From Paenibacillus sp. LHD-117 (lineage in GTDB: Bacteria; Bacillota; Bacilli; Paenibacillales; Paenibacillaceae): a stretch of 64,000 bases of DNA. The notes below the pieces were generated by a model that was not told where the DNA came from, searched no databases, and worked only from the letters and a program-made list of their open reading frames with translations. This document shows positions 1 through 8,537 of the stretch, piece after piece. The DNA is taken from the NCBI RefSeq assembly GCF_030929555.1, contig NZ_JAVFVT010000028.1, positions 1-64,000 of the forward strand, in the 5' to 3' direction. Position 1 is the first letter of the stretch. Each line of letters opens with the position of its first letter. The translations under genes were made by a program, and so were the position numbers.

Positions 1-423
1 ACTGCATAGTAACAGCTCCTTTTGCTATGTAGCTCTGAAAATGGTTGTGTTCTTACTTCCCATTTTTAACCTACGACGTGAAGCACATACGGGGCTGTTT
101 TTACGTTCATCATAGCTAGTCCGAACCAGGAGAGTTTTTCCGGGGGGACATTCATTTTATTAGGCCGCCATGCGGCAAACTTTCATGACCAATTGCTCGC
201 CTTCTAATACCATCCCTTCTGCTCAGGAAAATTCTATAGGCGAAGTCGCCGTCAAGTACATTACGGCCAACTTCAACATCATCCCTTCTGCTCAGAATCG
301 AACCGAAATTTAGAATTTATATCGGAAAGCAGCGGTTAATAAATTAAATACGCGCTCTTGCCAAAAGGTTCCATACATGTTAGTATAAAAGAGAACAAAT
401 GTTCTTATTTTGGAGGTGCTGAT
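1..423. other. Gene-free left edge with two short dispersed repeat copies
   Basis: No convincing gene is visible before the transposase start. Two copies of a short motif reading CATCCCTTCTGCTCAGG or close to it lie at 211-226 and 280-295, about 70 bp apart. They are the reverse complement of the core repeated downstream of the transposase (1640-2100) and again at 28.2-29.1 kb. A good ribosome binding site (GGAGGTG, 412-418) for the transposase closes the region. A gene running in from the left cannot be excluded. Confidence 0.6.
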
Positions 424-1434
424 GTGAGCCGATTGGAAGAAGCCGTAACTCGGTTTTACGAGAAATTTCGTAATGAAGCGGATTGTTTTGATTTCATTGA
501 AAAAATGAGATGGCCCAGCGGCTTCCGCTGCCCATCCTGCGATCATCGGTTTGCTTATCGAATCAGTACCCGGCGCGTGCCGCTTTTTGAATGCATCCAT
601 TGTGGGAATCAGACGTCATTAACATCAAATACGATTATGCATAAAAGCAGGACCGATTTAAGCAAGTGGCTCCTTGCTATCTTTCTGGTGTCCACCTTAC
701 CTAATAGCATTACTGCAGTGAGACTCTCCGCGGTTATCGGGGTGACGTACAAAACGGCGTGGAGGATGCTGCATGAAATTCGTAAAACGATTTCGGAGGT
801 TGATGAACATATCCGATTATCGGGCCAGATCGAGGCCAAACATGAGATTTTTATGAGCGATTTGTTTATGACGGAATTCCGCATGGCCAAAGAAAAATCG
901 GTCATCATCGCAAGAGAAAACCCAGCAGATCGGTTACCTCGCTATAAAATCAAACTTATTGCACGCAACCAGCAGGCCAGAGTGCCGTTAACCGAGGAAG
1001 ATGCCTATGCTTTTGTTTTGGAGCATTGCAGCGCTGATTTGACCTCTTTCGCATTGGATCCCAGGCATCAATTCAACACGATTTTATCCGTCCATGATCA
1101 AGGCAGCAGCCAGTTTGTTCCGCGTAACCCACGTAACAAATTAATTACGGTCGTAACGTCTATTCCTAGTAGCAAACAGCAAGCCGCTAATGCAAATGTT
1201 AACCAATCGTTATCGCAAGTAGCGGTAGAAGGATTCCGATGGTTGAATGCTTCCTTTAACGGTTTAGGCATAAAGTACGCCCAGCATTACCTTGATGAAT
1301 ATTGTTTTAGAATCAATCATGCGATGTTACCCACAGATGAAGTTTTTGGGACATTGCTTGCTTATACATTAAAGAATTACAACGGTTTAAGTCATAAGCC
1401 TGACATCATCCATTCAATTCCGATTTCGGCCTAA
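424..1434 (+). CDS. Diverged IS1595/ISXO2-family transposase-like protein
   Basis: 336 aa from a GTG start that has GGAGGTG just upstream; the reading frame is open further upstream but without a comparable site. Residues about 20-75 form the zinc-ribbon domain typical of IS1595-group transposases (CPSC at 36-39, CIHC at 57-60) followed by a helical region. The C-terminal end keeps the family signature YLDEYCFRIN. The segment that normally carries the first catalytic Asp (family pattern VEVDETY) reads IEAKHEIF, so that Asp seems to be lost; a later Asp (ALDPRHQF) and a Glu (VAVEGF) may remain. Known family role: cut-and-paste DDE transposition. Inference: inactive in transposition or repurposed. 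No terminal inverted repeats of a whole insertion sequence were recognised. Confidence 0.75.
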   Translation: MSRLEEAVTRFYEKFRNEADCFDFIEKMRWPSGFRCPSCDHRFAYRISTRRVPLFECIHCGNQTSLTSNTIMHKSRTDLSKWLLAIFLVSTLPNSITAVRLSAVIGVTYKTAWRMLHEIRKTISEVDEHIRLSGQIEAKHEIFMSDLFMTEFRMAKEKSVIIARENPADRLPRYKIKLIARNQQARVPLTEEDAYAFVLEHCSADLTSFALDPRHQFNTILSVHDQGSSQFVPRNPRNKLITVVTSIPSSKQQAANANVNQSLSQVAVEGFRWLNASFNGLGIKYAQHYLDEYCFRINHAMLPTDEVFGTLLAYTLKNYNGLSHKPDIIHSIPISA

Positions 1435-1639
1435 CCATCACTCGAGTGGTGGATTTACTATGCATTTTTAGTATTATTCGTACTCGTGCAGCCAATCGCG
1501 TTAGAAAGGGTAGAGCATGGTGAGTATAGCTTAGTGAGAATAGCAAGGTGAGCAAAACAAAGTGAGCAAAATATGGTGAGTATAAGCCTGTTGGACTTAG
1601 TTCAAGGGAGAGCGTTCGAAAGACTTGCAAGATGAAGGA

Positions 1640-2105
1640 CTGTTTACATAGCGACAAAGTAGAAGGGATTGTGTTTAAAAAGGGTTGAGAAGAGAGTACT
1701 GTGTACGTAGTAACTGAGTAGAGGGGATCGTGTTCAATAGGGTTGTGAAGAGAGTACTGTATATGAGGGACTGAGCAGAGGGGATCGTGTTCAAAAGGGT
1801 TGAGAAGTGAGTACTGTATATGAGGGACTGAGCAGAGGGGATCGTGTTCAAAAGGGTTGAGAAGTGAGTACTGTATATGAGGGACTGAGCAGAGAGGATC
1901 GTGTTCAAAAGGGTTGAGAAGTGAGTACTGTATATGAGGGACTGAGCAGAGGGGATCGTGTTCAAAAGGGTCGAGAAGAGAGCGCTGTGTATATGAAGGG
2001 ACTGAGCAGAGGGGATCGTGTTCAAAAGGGTCGAGAAGAGAGCGCTGTGTACGAAGTAACTGAGTAGAGGGGATCCTGTTCAAAAGGGTTGAGCGGGGTA
2101 GAGGA
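1640..2105 (+). repeat. Tandem array, 8 units of 57-60 bp
   Basis: The GGAT of the core CTGAGCAGAGGGGATCGTG begins at about 1666, 1725, 1782, 1839, 1896, 1953, 2013 and 2071, giving spacings of 59, 57, 57, 57, 57, 60 and 58 bp. The central units are nearly identical along their whole length (GTTCAAAAGGG, GAGAAGTGAGTACTGTATATGAGGGA, then the core, in pieces), and the outer units are more diverged, as expected for an array growing from the middle. The units are not separated by unique spacers, so this is not a CRISPR array. The same core recurs at 211, 280 and 28262-29112. Confidence 0.9.
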
Positions 2106-2298
2106 TGTGCCAATAGTTAGTGTGAAGAAAAGGGGCTGACTCTGCTCTAGGGAAATAAGATCTAAGCAAAGGGAACAAGTGGGAAGGTGCAGTCTGTATG
2201 CAGCACCCGTCCCGACCTTTCACGACTGTCCCGACCTGTCCTGTCCATGAAGTAGTTGGGCTCGCTTCCGCGGCCGTAAATACGTAACTGGTTTTCCG
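2106..2298. other. Gene-free stretch after the tandem array
   Basis: About 190 bp between the repeat array and the 3' end of the NagZ-type gene. No open frame with a ribosome binding site, no clear terminator and no further copy of the array core was seen. Confidence 0.5.
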
Positions 2299-3630
2299 TT
2301 AATTTTTTGCATTGGAGCCGGATTCGTCCAGCGAGTCCGAGATGGCGGCGTTGACGGCCTCGAGGTCGATCGAAGGGATCATCTCATCCCGCAACTGATA
2401 TTTGGATTTGAGCCGCAAAATGCGGTATACGCTCTCGTCCAGTCGCGCATTCGAAATGGTACCGTCCTCAACCCTTTGTTTGACGGTGTCGAGGACCTTC
2501 TGCTGTAGGTTGTACTCATGGCATACGAGCAGTACATCGCCGCCCGCCAGAATGGCTTTGACCGCTGCGTCTCCGATATCGTTGCCGCCGGTCAGACCTT
2601 TCATGGTCATGTCGTCGGTCATGACGACTCCGTCATAGCCCATCCGTTCGCGAAGCAAGCCGGTTATGACCTCGCGCGAGATCGAAGCGGGATGTTCGTC
2701 GTCAAGCTTGGTCATTAATAAATGGCCGACCATGATGGCGTCGGCATCGTTGCGGATAGCCTCTTGGAACGGCAGCAGTTCGAAGCGGCTTAGCTCATCC
2801 AAACTTTTGTTCACTGCAGGCAAGCTATGGTGAGAATCGATGGACGTGTCGCCATGGCCAGGGAAGTGTTTGACGACCGAAGCAACCCCTTGCGATGAAA
2901 TGCCGTTCATCATCTCTAGCCCATGAAGGATAACGGAATCGGAATCGGCTCCGAAGGACCGGTCTCCTATGACGGGGTTATCCGTGTTGCTGTTAATGTC
3001 GAGCACCGGGGCAAAGTCCATGTTGAAGCCCAGCGCCCCAAGTTCAAGTCCAAGCGATTGGCCGATCGCGTACGTATAGTCCGGATCGTTTTTGCTTGCG
3101 ATTTTTTGAGCGGAAGGCGTCTTCTTAAATTCGGAGGGCATGCGGCTGACTTTGCCGCCCTCTTGATCGACGCTTAGCCATAACGGTACGGCGTTCGGCT
3201 CTTTTGCATTGGTCTCTTTTAGCTGGTTTAACAGCTTTAAGATTTGATTAGCGCTAGCGATGTTGTCTTTGAAGAGGATAAAACCTCCGACATGGTATTT
3301 TTGGATAAATTGTTTGGTTGATTCGTCCATGGTTGTGCCTTCAAGACCTATGATCGCGAGTTGTCCTACCTTCTGCTCCAGCGTCATGGAATCGATTTGC
3401 TCCCGAATTAGCTGATCCTCGGTTGCGGAAGAAGGATCAGGGCCCGATGTTCCGGAAGGGTTGTCGGGACTCGAAATCGCGCTTGGAGATACGGTTGGCG
3501 AACCGGATTGCGTTGGTTGACCTGCAGGGGGTTGTTGATTTGAGTTTGAATCGGAATTTGCTCTGCCGCATCCGGCAAGGGCGCAGCAGATGAGCAAGGC
3601 AGCAATGGCGACTAGGAATGTTCGTTGCAT
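2299..3630 (-). CDS. nagZ: Beta-N-acetylhexosaminidase (GH3, NagZ-type) lipoprotein
   Basis: 443 aa from the ATG preceded by GGAGGAGGAG. The N-terminus is a lipoprotein signal peptide with lipobox LAGC (Cys 21), followed by a Ser/Pro/Gly-rich linker to about residue 70, so the enzyme should sit on the outer face of the membrane. The GH3 domain follows: KHFPGHG at about 254-260 and DSH at 265-267, the Asp-His acid/base dyad of NagZ enzymes, and MTDD at 337-340 with the nucleophile Asp. Known role: release of N-acetylglucosamine from muropeptides in wall turnover. Only the N-terminal GH3 barrel is present, as in short NagZ forms. It is monocistronic; the upstream minus-strand unit ends at the hairpin at 3753-3775. 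Confidence 0.88.
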   Translation of the reverse strand: MQRTFLVAIAALLICCALAGCGRANSDSNSNQQPPAGQPTQSGSPTVSPSAISSPDNPSGTSGPDPSSATEDQLIREQIDSMTLEQKVGQLAIIGLEGTTMDESTKQFIQKYHVGGFILFKDNIASANQILKLLNQLKETNAKEPNAVPLWLSVDQEGGKVSRMPSEFKKTPSAQKIASKNDPDYTYAIGQSLGLELGALGFNMDFAPVLDINSNTDNPVIGDRSFGADSDSVILHGLEMMNGISSQGVASVVKHFPGHGDTSIDSHHSLPAVNKSLDELSRFELLPFQEAIRNDADAIMVGHLLMTKLDDEHPASISREVITGLLRERMGYDGVVMTDDMTMKGLTGGNDIGDAAVKAILAGGDVLLVCHEYNLQQKVLDTVKQRVEDGTISNARLDESVYRILRLKSKYQLRDEMIPSIDLEAVNAAISDSLDESGSNAKN

Positions 3631-3752
3631 TTGAATCTCCTCCTCCATGCATGTTGCGTATCTTATTATTGTATCGGTGCTCCCTTTGGATAGCAAATTG
3701 ATGCTCGGGCGAAATTATCTCATCGGTTGCATAGTCGGAAGCGCAAAAAATA

Positions 3753-3775
3753 GAGTCCAACGGATGGTTGGACTC
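3753..3775 (-). terminator. Rho-independent terminator downstream of the GalU-like gene
   Basis: A 9-bp perfect stem (GAGTCCAAC / GTTGGACTC) with a 5-nt loop, followed on the minus strand by TATTTTTT. It lies about 400 bp beyond the GalU-like stop codon, so the 11-bp tandem repeat would be part of that transcript's 3' end. Confidence 0.75.
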
Positions 3776-3833
3776 CTTGTAAAGGTCTATGTCGCGGCAA
3801 GCCTACGGAACCTATAGAAGCGAGCGGCTGACG

Positions 3834-4155
3834 AATTGGCGATTGCTCCGCGATGACTTGCCGGTTGCTCGGCGAAGCCTTGGCGATTGCTCGAGGATGC
3901 CTCGGCGATGACTTGGCGATTGCCCGGCGATGACTTGGCGATTGCCCGGCGATGACTTGGCGATAGCTCGGCGATGACTTGGCGGTTGCTCGGCGAAGCC
4001 TTGGCGATTGTCCGAGGATGCCTCGGCGATGACTTGGCGATTGCCCGGCGATGCCTTGGCGATAGCTCGGCGATGCCTCGGCGATGTCTTGGCATTTGCT
4101 CTGCGATGCCTTGGCGATTGCCCGGCGCTACCTTCCGTTCGCCCGGCGATGCCGG
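3834..4155 (-). repeat. 11-bp tandem repeat abutting the GalU-like stop codon
   Basis: About 29 imperfect units of 11 bp, alternating forms such as TTGGCGATTGC and CCGGCGATGAC, so that pairs give a visible 22-bp period (units begin at 3903, 3925, 3947, 3969 and 3991). The array begins right at the stop codon of the minus-strand GalU-like gene and ends before the terminator hairpin at 3753-3775. Because 11 is not a multiple of 3 and all frames stay open, the frames running through it (for example 3812-4339 minus) are not credible proteins. Confidence 0.85.
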
Positions 4156-4968
4156 CTATTTTCGGCGTTTCATGCGGTAAGCTTGCTGCTGGACCTCGAT
4201 GTAATCCTCTTCGATGCTCGTGTCGTACCATCTGGTTGTATACTGGTAGCCGACGATTCCGCTTGTTTTGCATAATTTGCTTAAGGCGTCGGTAAGCTGA
4301 ATTTCGTCGCCGATTCCGGGTTTTGTTTCTTTTAGCCACTTGAATACATCGGGCTTCAAAATATACCGGCCCATAATGGCGAGATCCGACGGGGGATTAT
4401 GTTTAGGCTTCTCGACAATCGACTGGATGCTATACAAACGGCTGTTCAGTTCTTTGGCGGACACGACGCCGTAGCTGGAAAGCAACTCCGGTTTGACCCG
4501 CTGCAGCCCTAACACGCTTCTCTGATATTGCTCGTAACTCTTAATCAGTGGCAAAAGCATCGATTTGCGCTGCAAGCTGACTTGATCCGGAAGCAATACG
4601 GCTACAGGCTCCTTCCCAGCGAACGCTTCGCCGAGCATGACGGCATGTCCGAGGCCCAGCGCTTCATGCTGACGGATATATTGCAGGTTTATTTTGGGAG
4701 GCGTAATGGATGGAATCAGATGCTCCTTGTCGCGGGATTCCAGGAAACATTCCAATTCGATGGATCGGTCGAAATAGTTCATGATGTCGTTTTTGTTGCG
4801 GGATAAAACGATCAAAATTTCCTCTATGCCAGCCAAAATGGCTTCTTCCACAATATAGTCGATGGTCGGACGGCCGTTGATCGGAAACATTTCTTTCGGA
4901 ATCGATTTTGTCACGGGCAAATTGCGTATGCCGTAACCGGCAGCTGGAATGATCGCTTTACGAATCAA
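4156..4968 (-). CDS. galU: UTP-glucose-1-phosphate uridylyltransferase-like protein
   Basis: 270 aa, a little shorter than typical GalU/GtaB (about 290). The N-terminal nucleotide-binding region PAAGYGIRNLPVTKSIPKEM matches the family pattern GLGTRFLPATK but with changed residues. RQHEALGLGHAV, VEKPKHNPPSDLAIMGRY and GDEIQLTDAL are well kept. The metal-binding segment usually written LLGDD reads LLPDQ, keeping one Asp. Known family reaction: UTP + glucose-1-P to UDP-glucose + PPi. Divergent ugd supplies the next step to UDP-glucuronate. The altered active site makes a different nucleotide sugar possible. A minus-strand terminator-like hairpin lies upstream at 5056-5088. Confidence 0.8.
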   Translation of the reverse strand: MIRKAIIPAAGYGIRNLPVTKSIPKEMFPINGRPTIDYIVEEAILAGIEEILIVLSRNKNDIMNYFDRSIELECFLESRDKEHLIPSITPPKINLQYIRQHEALGLGHAVMLGEAFAGKEPVAVLLPDQVSLQRKSMLLPLIKSYEQYQRSVLGLQRVKPELLSSYGVVSAKELNSRLYSIQSIVEKPKHNPPSDLAIMGRYILKPDVFKWLKETKPGIGDEIQLTDALSKLCKTSGIVGYQYTTRWYDTSIEEDYIEVQQQAYRMKRRK

Positions 4969-5055
4969 TAATAATCACCTCACGTATCTCTCCGATGTCT
5001 CCTATAGGTTCAGTATATTAACGGGGGAGCAAAAGAAGCATGTCCGCCCAAAAAA

Positions 5056-5088
5056 GGGCAGGAATACAACCGAGGTTGTGCCTGCCCC
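5056..5088 (-). terminator. Terminator-like hairpin upstream of the GalU-like gene
   Basis: GGGCAGG at 5056-5062 pairs with CCTGCCC, with an inner ACAACC/GGTTGT stem. On the minus strand it is followed directly by TTTTTT. It lies about 85 bp in front of the GalU-like start codon, in the intergenic region shared with divergent ugd. No minus-strand gene ends here, so it may be a leader attenuator; otherwise it blocks antisense transcription. Confidence 0.6.
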
Positions 5089-5189
5089 TGTATAAAAGTA
5101 TTGTAAAGTTAAATAGCAAACGCCGTTTCCAATCGCCGCTCCCCTGCACATGATATCGTACCTATGGTGTCAGGAGAGGATGCGGATTC

Positions 5190-6473
5190 ATGAACATTTG
5201 TATCGTTGGAGCAGGATACGTTGGATTAACGACTGCAGCCGTGTTATCGGAGCTCGGACACACGGTTCATTGCGCGGATCGCGACGAGGGCAAGATTGCT
5301 ATGCTTGGCAAAGGACAAATTCCGATCTATGAGCCTGGCTTGCTGGAGCTTATTTCTCGCAACGCCGATCAGGGCCGGTTATCGTTCAGCTCGGACGTGA
5401 CGGCATGCATGGAAGAACACGATCTGATTATGATCGCGGTAGGAACACCTTCCGCCGCAGATGGAACGGCGGATCTTGTATACGTAAGAAGCGTATTGCT
5501 TGCGATAAGCACCGTGTTAAACAAACATAAAATAATCGTAATGAAGAGCACAGTGCCTCCGGGCACGGGCAAATGGGCGGAGCAATTCCTTATGGATCGA
5601 GGGATACCCGCGGCGTTATTCGATATCGTTTCCAATCCGGAATTTCTGCGGGAAGGAACCGCCATCCACGATACGCTCCATCCGGATCGGCTTGTCATCG
5701 GCACAAAAAGTACTGCTGCCGCCGAACGGGTACGCGCGCTCTACGAAGGCATTCAATCCGAGACGGTTATTACCGGACAGACGGAAGCCGAGCTTATCAA
5801 ATACGGCTCCAATGCTTTTCTCGCGACAAAGTTATCTTTCGTGAACGAGCTCTCGCGCGTATGCGACGCGTTTGACGCCGACGTGACGATGGTCGCTCAT
5901 GGGATCGGCATGGATAGCCGAATCGGAAGCAAGTTCCTGCAAGCCGGCATCGGCTATGGCGGCTCCTGCCTGCCGAAAGACGTGAATGCGTTGATCGGAG
6001 CGGCAGCGTCCAAAGAGATTAGGCTGAATCTGCTTCGCGAAGTTGCTGCAGTGAATGATACGCAGCCGGATTATTATATCGGCAAGCTTGAGAATACGAT
6101 CGGCGCGATTGACGAGAATACGCGCATTGCGGTTTGGGGAGCCACGTTCAAGGAAAACACGGATGATATTCGTTACTCGCAAGCCATCGAGCTGATGAAG
6201 CGTTTGGCCGCCAAAGGATGTACGGTAACTGCCTTTGATCCTCTGGTATCGCCGTCCATTCCGGGCGTTAACTGGGCTAAATCGCTTGCGGACGCGACGG
6301 AAGGGGCAGATGCGCTGATCGTGGCGACCGGGTGGAAGGAATTCCTGGAAGCCGATTGGAAGTCAATCCTCGCCAGAATGAGAGGTTCAGTCGTCATGGA
6401 TGGCCGCAACGTGCTGGATCAGTCGCTGATCGCCGAAGCGGGTTTAACTTATTTGGGAGTGGGCAGACCTTAA
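5190..6473 (+). CDS. ugd: UDP-glucose 6-dehydrogenase
   Basis: 427 aa, normal length for the family. NAD-binding Rossmann motif GAGYVGL at 7-13, substrate-binding EFLREGTAIHDTLHPDR at about 151-167, and the catalytic cysteine in GGSCLPKD (Cys 260). Known reaction: two-step NAD-dependent oxidation of UDP-glucose to UDP-glucuronate, a precursor for anionic exopolysaccharide or teichuronic acid. It starts at the ATG preceded by AGGAGAGG. It is transcribed away from the GalU-like gene across about 220 bp, which makes a functional pair for UDP-glucuronate supply. Confidence 0.93.
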   Translation: MNICIVGAGYVGLTTAAVLSELGHTVHCADRDEGKIAMLGKGQIPIYEPGLLELISRNADQGRLSFSSDVTACMEEHDLIMIAVGTPSAADGTADLVYVRSVLLAISTVLNKHKIIVMKSTVPPGTGKWAEQFLMDRGIPAALFDIVSNPEFLREGTAIHDTLHPDRLVIGTKSTAAAERVRALYEGIQSETVITGQTEAELIKYGSNAFLATKLSFVNELSRVCDAFDADVTMVAHGIGMDSRIGSKFLQAGIGYGGSCLPKDVNALIGAAASKEIRLNLLREVAAVNDTQPDYYIGKLENTIGAIDENTRIAVWGATFKENTDDIRYSQAIELMKRLAAKGCTVTAFDPLVSPSIPGVNWAKSLADATEGADALIVATGWKEFLEADWKSILARMRGSVVMDGRNVLDQSLIAEAGLTYLGVGRP

Positions 6474-6542
6474 TAATCATGGAGATCGATGCCATGTTGC
6501 CGTATCTGAAGAGGTTGCGCCAGAGCGTTGCTTAGAGCGCCT

Positions 6543-7388
6543 TTAACCTCCCACGCCGTATAATTGGCGGTAAGCGGTCGGCGTCATGCCTTCGTGAGCC
6601 ATGAACCTTCTGTTGAAATAACTGACGCTGGGATAACCAGCCTCCATCGCAATCTGGCCGATGGGGGCTGCTTGGCGTTCCAACAGCCATTGCTTGGCTG
6701 TCTGCAGCCGGCAGCGAGTAATAAAATCCATCGGAGTCATCTCCATTACGCCGCGGAACAGCTTGCAGAAGTAATGGGGGGAGACGCCTACGAGTCCCGC
6801 CCAGCGGTCAAGCTCGAATGGCTGCACTGCTTCCTTCTGCATAAGCGGAAGCAGCTCCAGAATGCGGTTACCGGAAGATGTCGACTTGCCGTTCGTTCTC
6901 GGAACGGCTTGCTCCACGAACAACGTGAGCAGCGCATAGGTTAACGTCGTGAGCCGATGCGGCCGAAGCATCCGGTATTCCTCCGCCTCGACGAGCAGCT
7001 CTTCATGCGCCCCAATCCAAAGGTCGGTCTGGCGAAGCGTCCAAAGCTGGCTCCGGTGGAGCTCCTGGTTCACGAGGAAGTCGCCGAGCAAGCCGTCTCC
7101 GTAGAAGTGAAACCAACGGTTGCTCCACGGATCGTCCTTGCTGCTGTAATACCGCTGCTTTTGGAGGGGGAAATAGAACACGGCATCGCCCGGTCCGAGC
7201 GTGTGCGTCTCCCCGTCGATCTCGACGTAACCTTTGCCGGACACAACGAAGTGGATGTTGAAGTTATTCAGCGCTCCCGCTTCGCGAGAAACCGTATGCT
7301 CCGGATGGTCCTCGTAATGCCCGACGGATTCGGGCAAGCAGAAGTAGGGGCTGTGCGGCAGCGTGAGCAGCAGGCTCTGTCTCTGCAT
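6543..7388 (-). CDS. AraC-family transcriptional regulator
   Basis: 281 aa. The N-terminal half is a cupin-like ligand-binding domain (the stretch ending DGETHTLGPGDAVFYFP), and the last ~100 residues carry the two helix-turn-helix units of the AraC family (LDRWAGLVGVSPHYFCKLF and IGQIAMEAGYPSVSYFNRRF). It is divergent from the Gfo/Idh oxidoreductase at 7514 across about 125 bp, so control of that two-gene operon in response to a sugar is likely. The ligand cannot be told from sequence. Confidence 0.88.
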   Translation of the reverse strand: MQRQSLLLTLPHSPYFCLPESVGHYEDHPEHTVSREAGALNNFNIHFVVSGKGYVEIDGETHTLGPGDAVFYFPLQKQRYYSSKDDPWSNRWFHFYGDGLLGDFLVNQELHRSQLWTLRQTDLWIGAHEELLVEAEEYRMLRPHRLTTLTYALLTLFVEQAVPRTNGKSTSSGNRILELLPLMQKEAVQPFELDRWAGLVGVSPHYFCKLFRGVMEMTPMDFITRCRLQTAKQWLLERQAAPIGQIAMEAGYPSVSYFNRRFMAHEGMTPTAYRQLYGVGG

Positions 7389-7513
7389 GCGATTCGGTCA
7401 CCTCCATGACAATATCGTTCTAATGGACTTCAATATATTATTATTTTCATTTTATGCGGGTAGTCATATAATCGCAATATAGTATTATCCAATTCGTAAA
7501 GGAGAGAACATGA

Positions 7514-8518
7514 ATGACCGCAACCAAACTAAAATGGGGCGTGCTCGGCTGTGCCGGGATCGCCAAACGCTCCGTTATTCCGGGGGTACAAGCCTCGGCA
7601 TTGAACGAAGTCAGCGCCATTGCCAGCCGCGATACCGAGAAAGCGGCGCGTACGGCGGAGGAGCACGGTATTCAAAACGCTTATGGCAGTTACGAGGAAT
7701 TGCTTGCCGATCCCTCGATCGATGTCGTCTATATTCCGCTCCCGAATCATCTGCACAGAGAATGGACGATTCGTGCCGCGGAGGCAGGCAAACACATTTT
7801 ATGCGAGAAGCCGCTTGCGCTTACCGCCAAGGAAGCGGAGGAGATGACGGAGGCTTGCGCCAAAGCAGGCGTTCAGCTGTCCGAAGCGTTTATGTACCGT
7901 TGGAATCCGCGTTATGATCGGATTCGCGATATTATCGCTTCCGGCGAAATCGGCGAGCTGCGCGGCATTCGAAGCGCGTTCACGTTCAATAACGCCAAAG
8001 ATTCAGCGAACGTGCGTTACCGCAAGGATTGGGGCGGGGGTTCCATCTACGACGTCGGTTGCTACCCGATCAATGCGGCAAGGTTGCTTTTCGGCAAAGA
8101 GCCCGAGGCGGCGACGGTGCAAGCGATCTTCTCGCCCGAACATGACGACGTCGACATGATGGCGTCTGGCTTGCTTGAATTCGAAGGCGGCGTCTCGCTG
8201 ACGTTCGACTGCGGAATGTGGGCCTCGTTCCGCAATCCGCTCGAGGTGCTCGGCACGGAAGGCATCATCGAGGTGCCGTCGGCGTTCGTGACGCCGCATG
8301 CGAGAAGCGGCGACTTCTACGTGACGGCAAGAGGAGAGCGCCGTTTAGTCGAAGTGGAGCATGTGAATGCGTACACGGCGCAGGCCGATGCCCTTTATCG
8401 CGCGATTAAGGGAGAAGAGCCGCTGCGTTACGATGCCCTGGACGCTGTCCGCAATATGAAGGTCATTGACGCTTGCCTGCAATCGGCACGCGAAAGAACG
8501 AGAATTTCCATCAACTAG
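7514..8518 (+). CDS. Gfo/Idh/MocA-family oxidoreductase
   Basis: 334 aa. N-terminal Rossmann fold (GVLGCAGIAKRSVIPG, about residues 9-24) and the family signature CEKPLALTAKEAEEM around residue 97, whose EKP lysine contacts the cofactor and substrate. The C-terminal half is the alpha/beta substrate domain of the family. These enzymes oxidise or reduce sugars and cyclitols with NAD(P). Two start codons lie 4 bp apart (7510 and 7514); only the one at 7514 opens this frame, after GGAGAG. It is the first gene of an apparent operon with the aldo/keto reductase 19 bp downstream, divergent from an AraC regulator. The substrate is unknown. Confidence 0.87.
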   Translation: MTATKLKWGVLGCAGIAKRSVIPGVQASALNEVSAIASRDTEKAARTAEEHGIQNAYGSYEELLADPSIDVVYIPLPNHLHREWTIRAAEAGKHILCEKPLALTAKEAEEMTEACAKAGVQLSEAFMYRWNPRYDRIRDIIASGEIGELRGIRSAFTFNNAKDSANVRYRKDWGGGSIYDVGCYPINAARLLFGKEPEAATVQAIFSPEHDDVDMMASGLLEFEGGVSLTFDCGMWASFRNPLEVLGTEGIIEVPSAFVTPHARSGDFYVTARGERRLVEVEHVNAYTAQADALYRAIKGEEPLRYDALDAVRNMKVIDACLQSARERTRISIN

Positions 8519-8537
8519 GGAGAAGGAGAATTCGAAT

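Noticed and set aside
1640..2105. Possible CRISPR array (regular 57-60 bp spacing)
   Set aside because: The sequence between cores is itself repeated almost identically, so there are no unique spacers, and no cas genes are nearby.
1406..2113. Minus-strand open frame of 235 codons with 19-residue repeats across the tandem array
   Set aside because: The repetition comes from the 57-bp DNA period; a second minus frame is equally open, some units are 58-60 bp so the frame would shift, and there is no ribosome binding site.
3812..4339. Minus-strand frames through the 11-bp repeat (repetitive Arg/Ala/Ser proteins)
   Set aside because: All three frames are open because of the 11-bp unit, and the 5' part is antisense-frame to the well-supported GalU-like gene.
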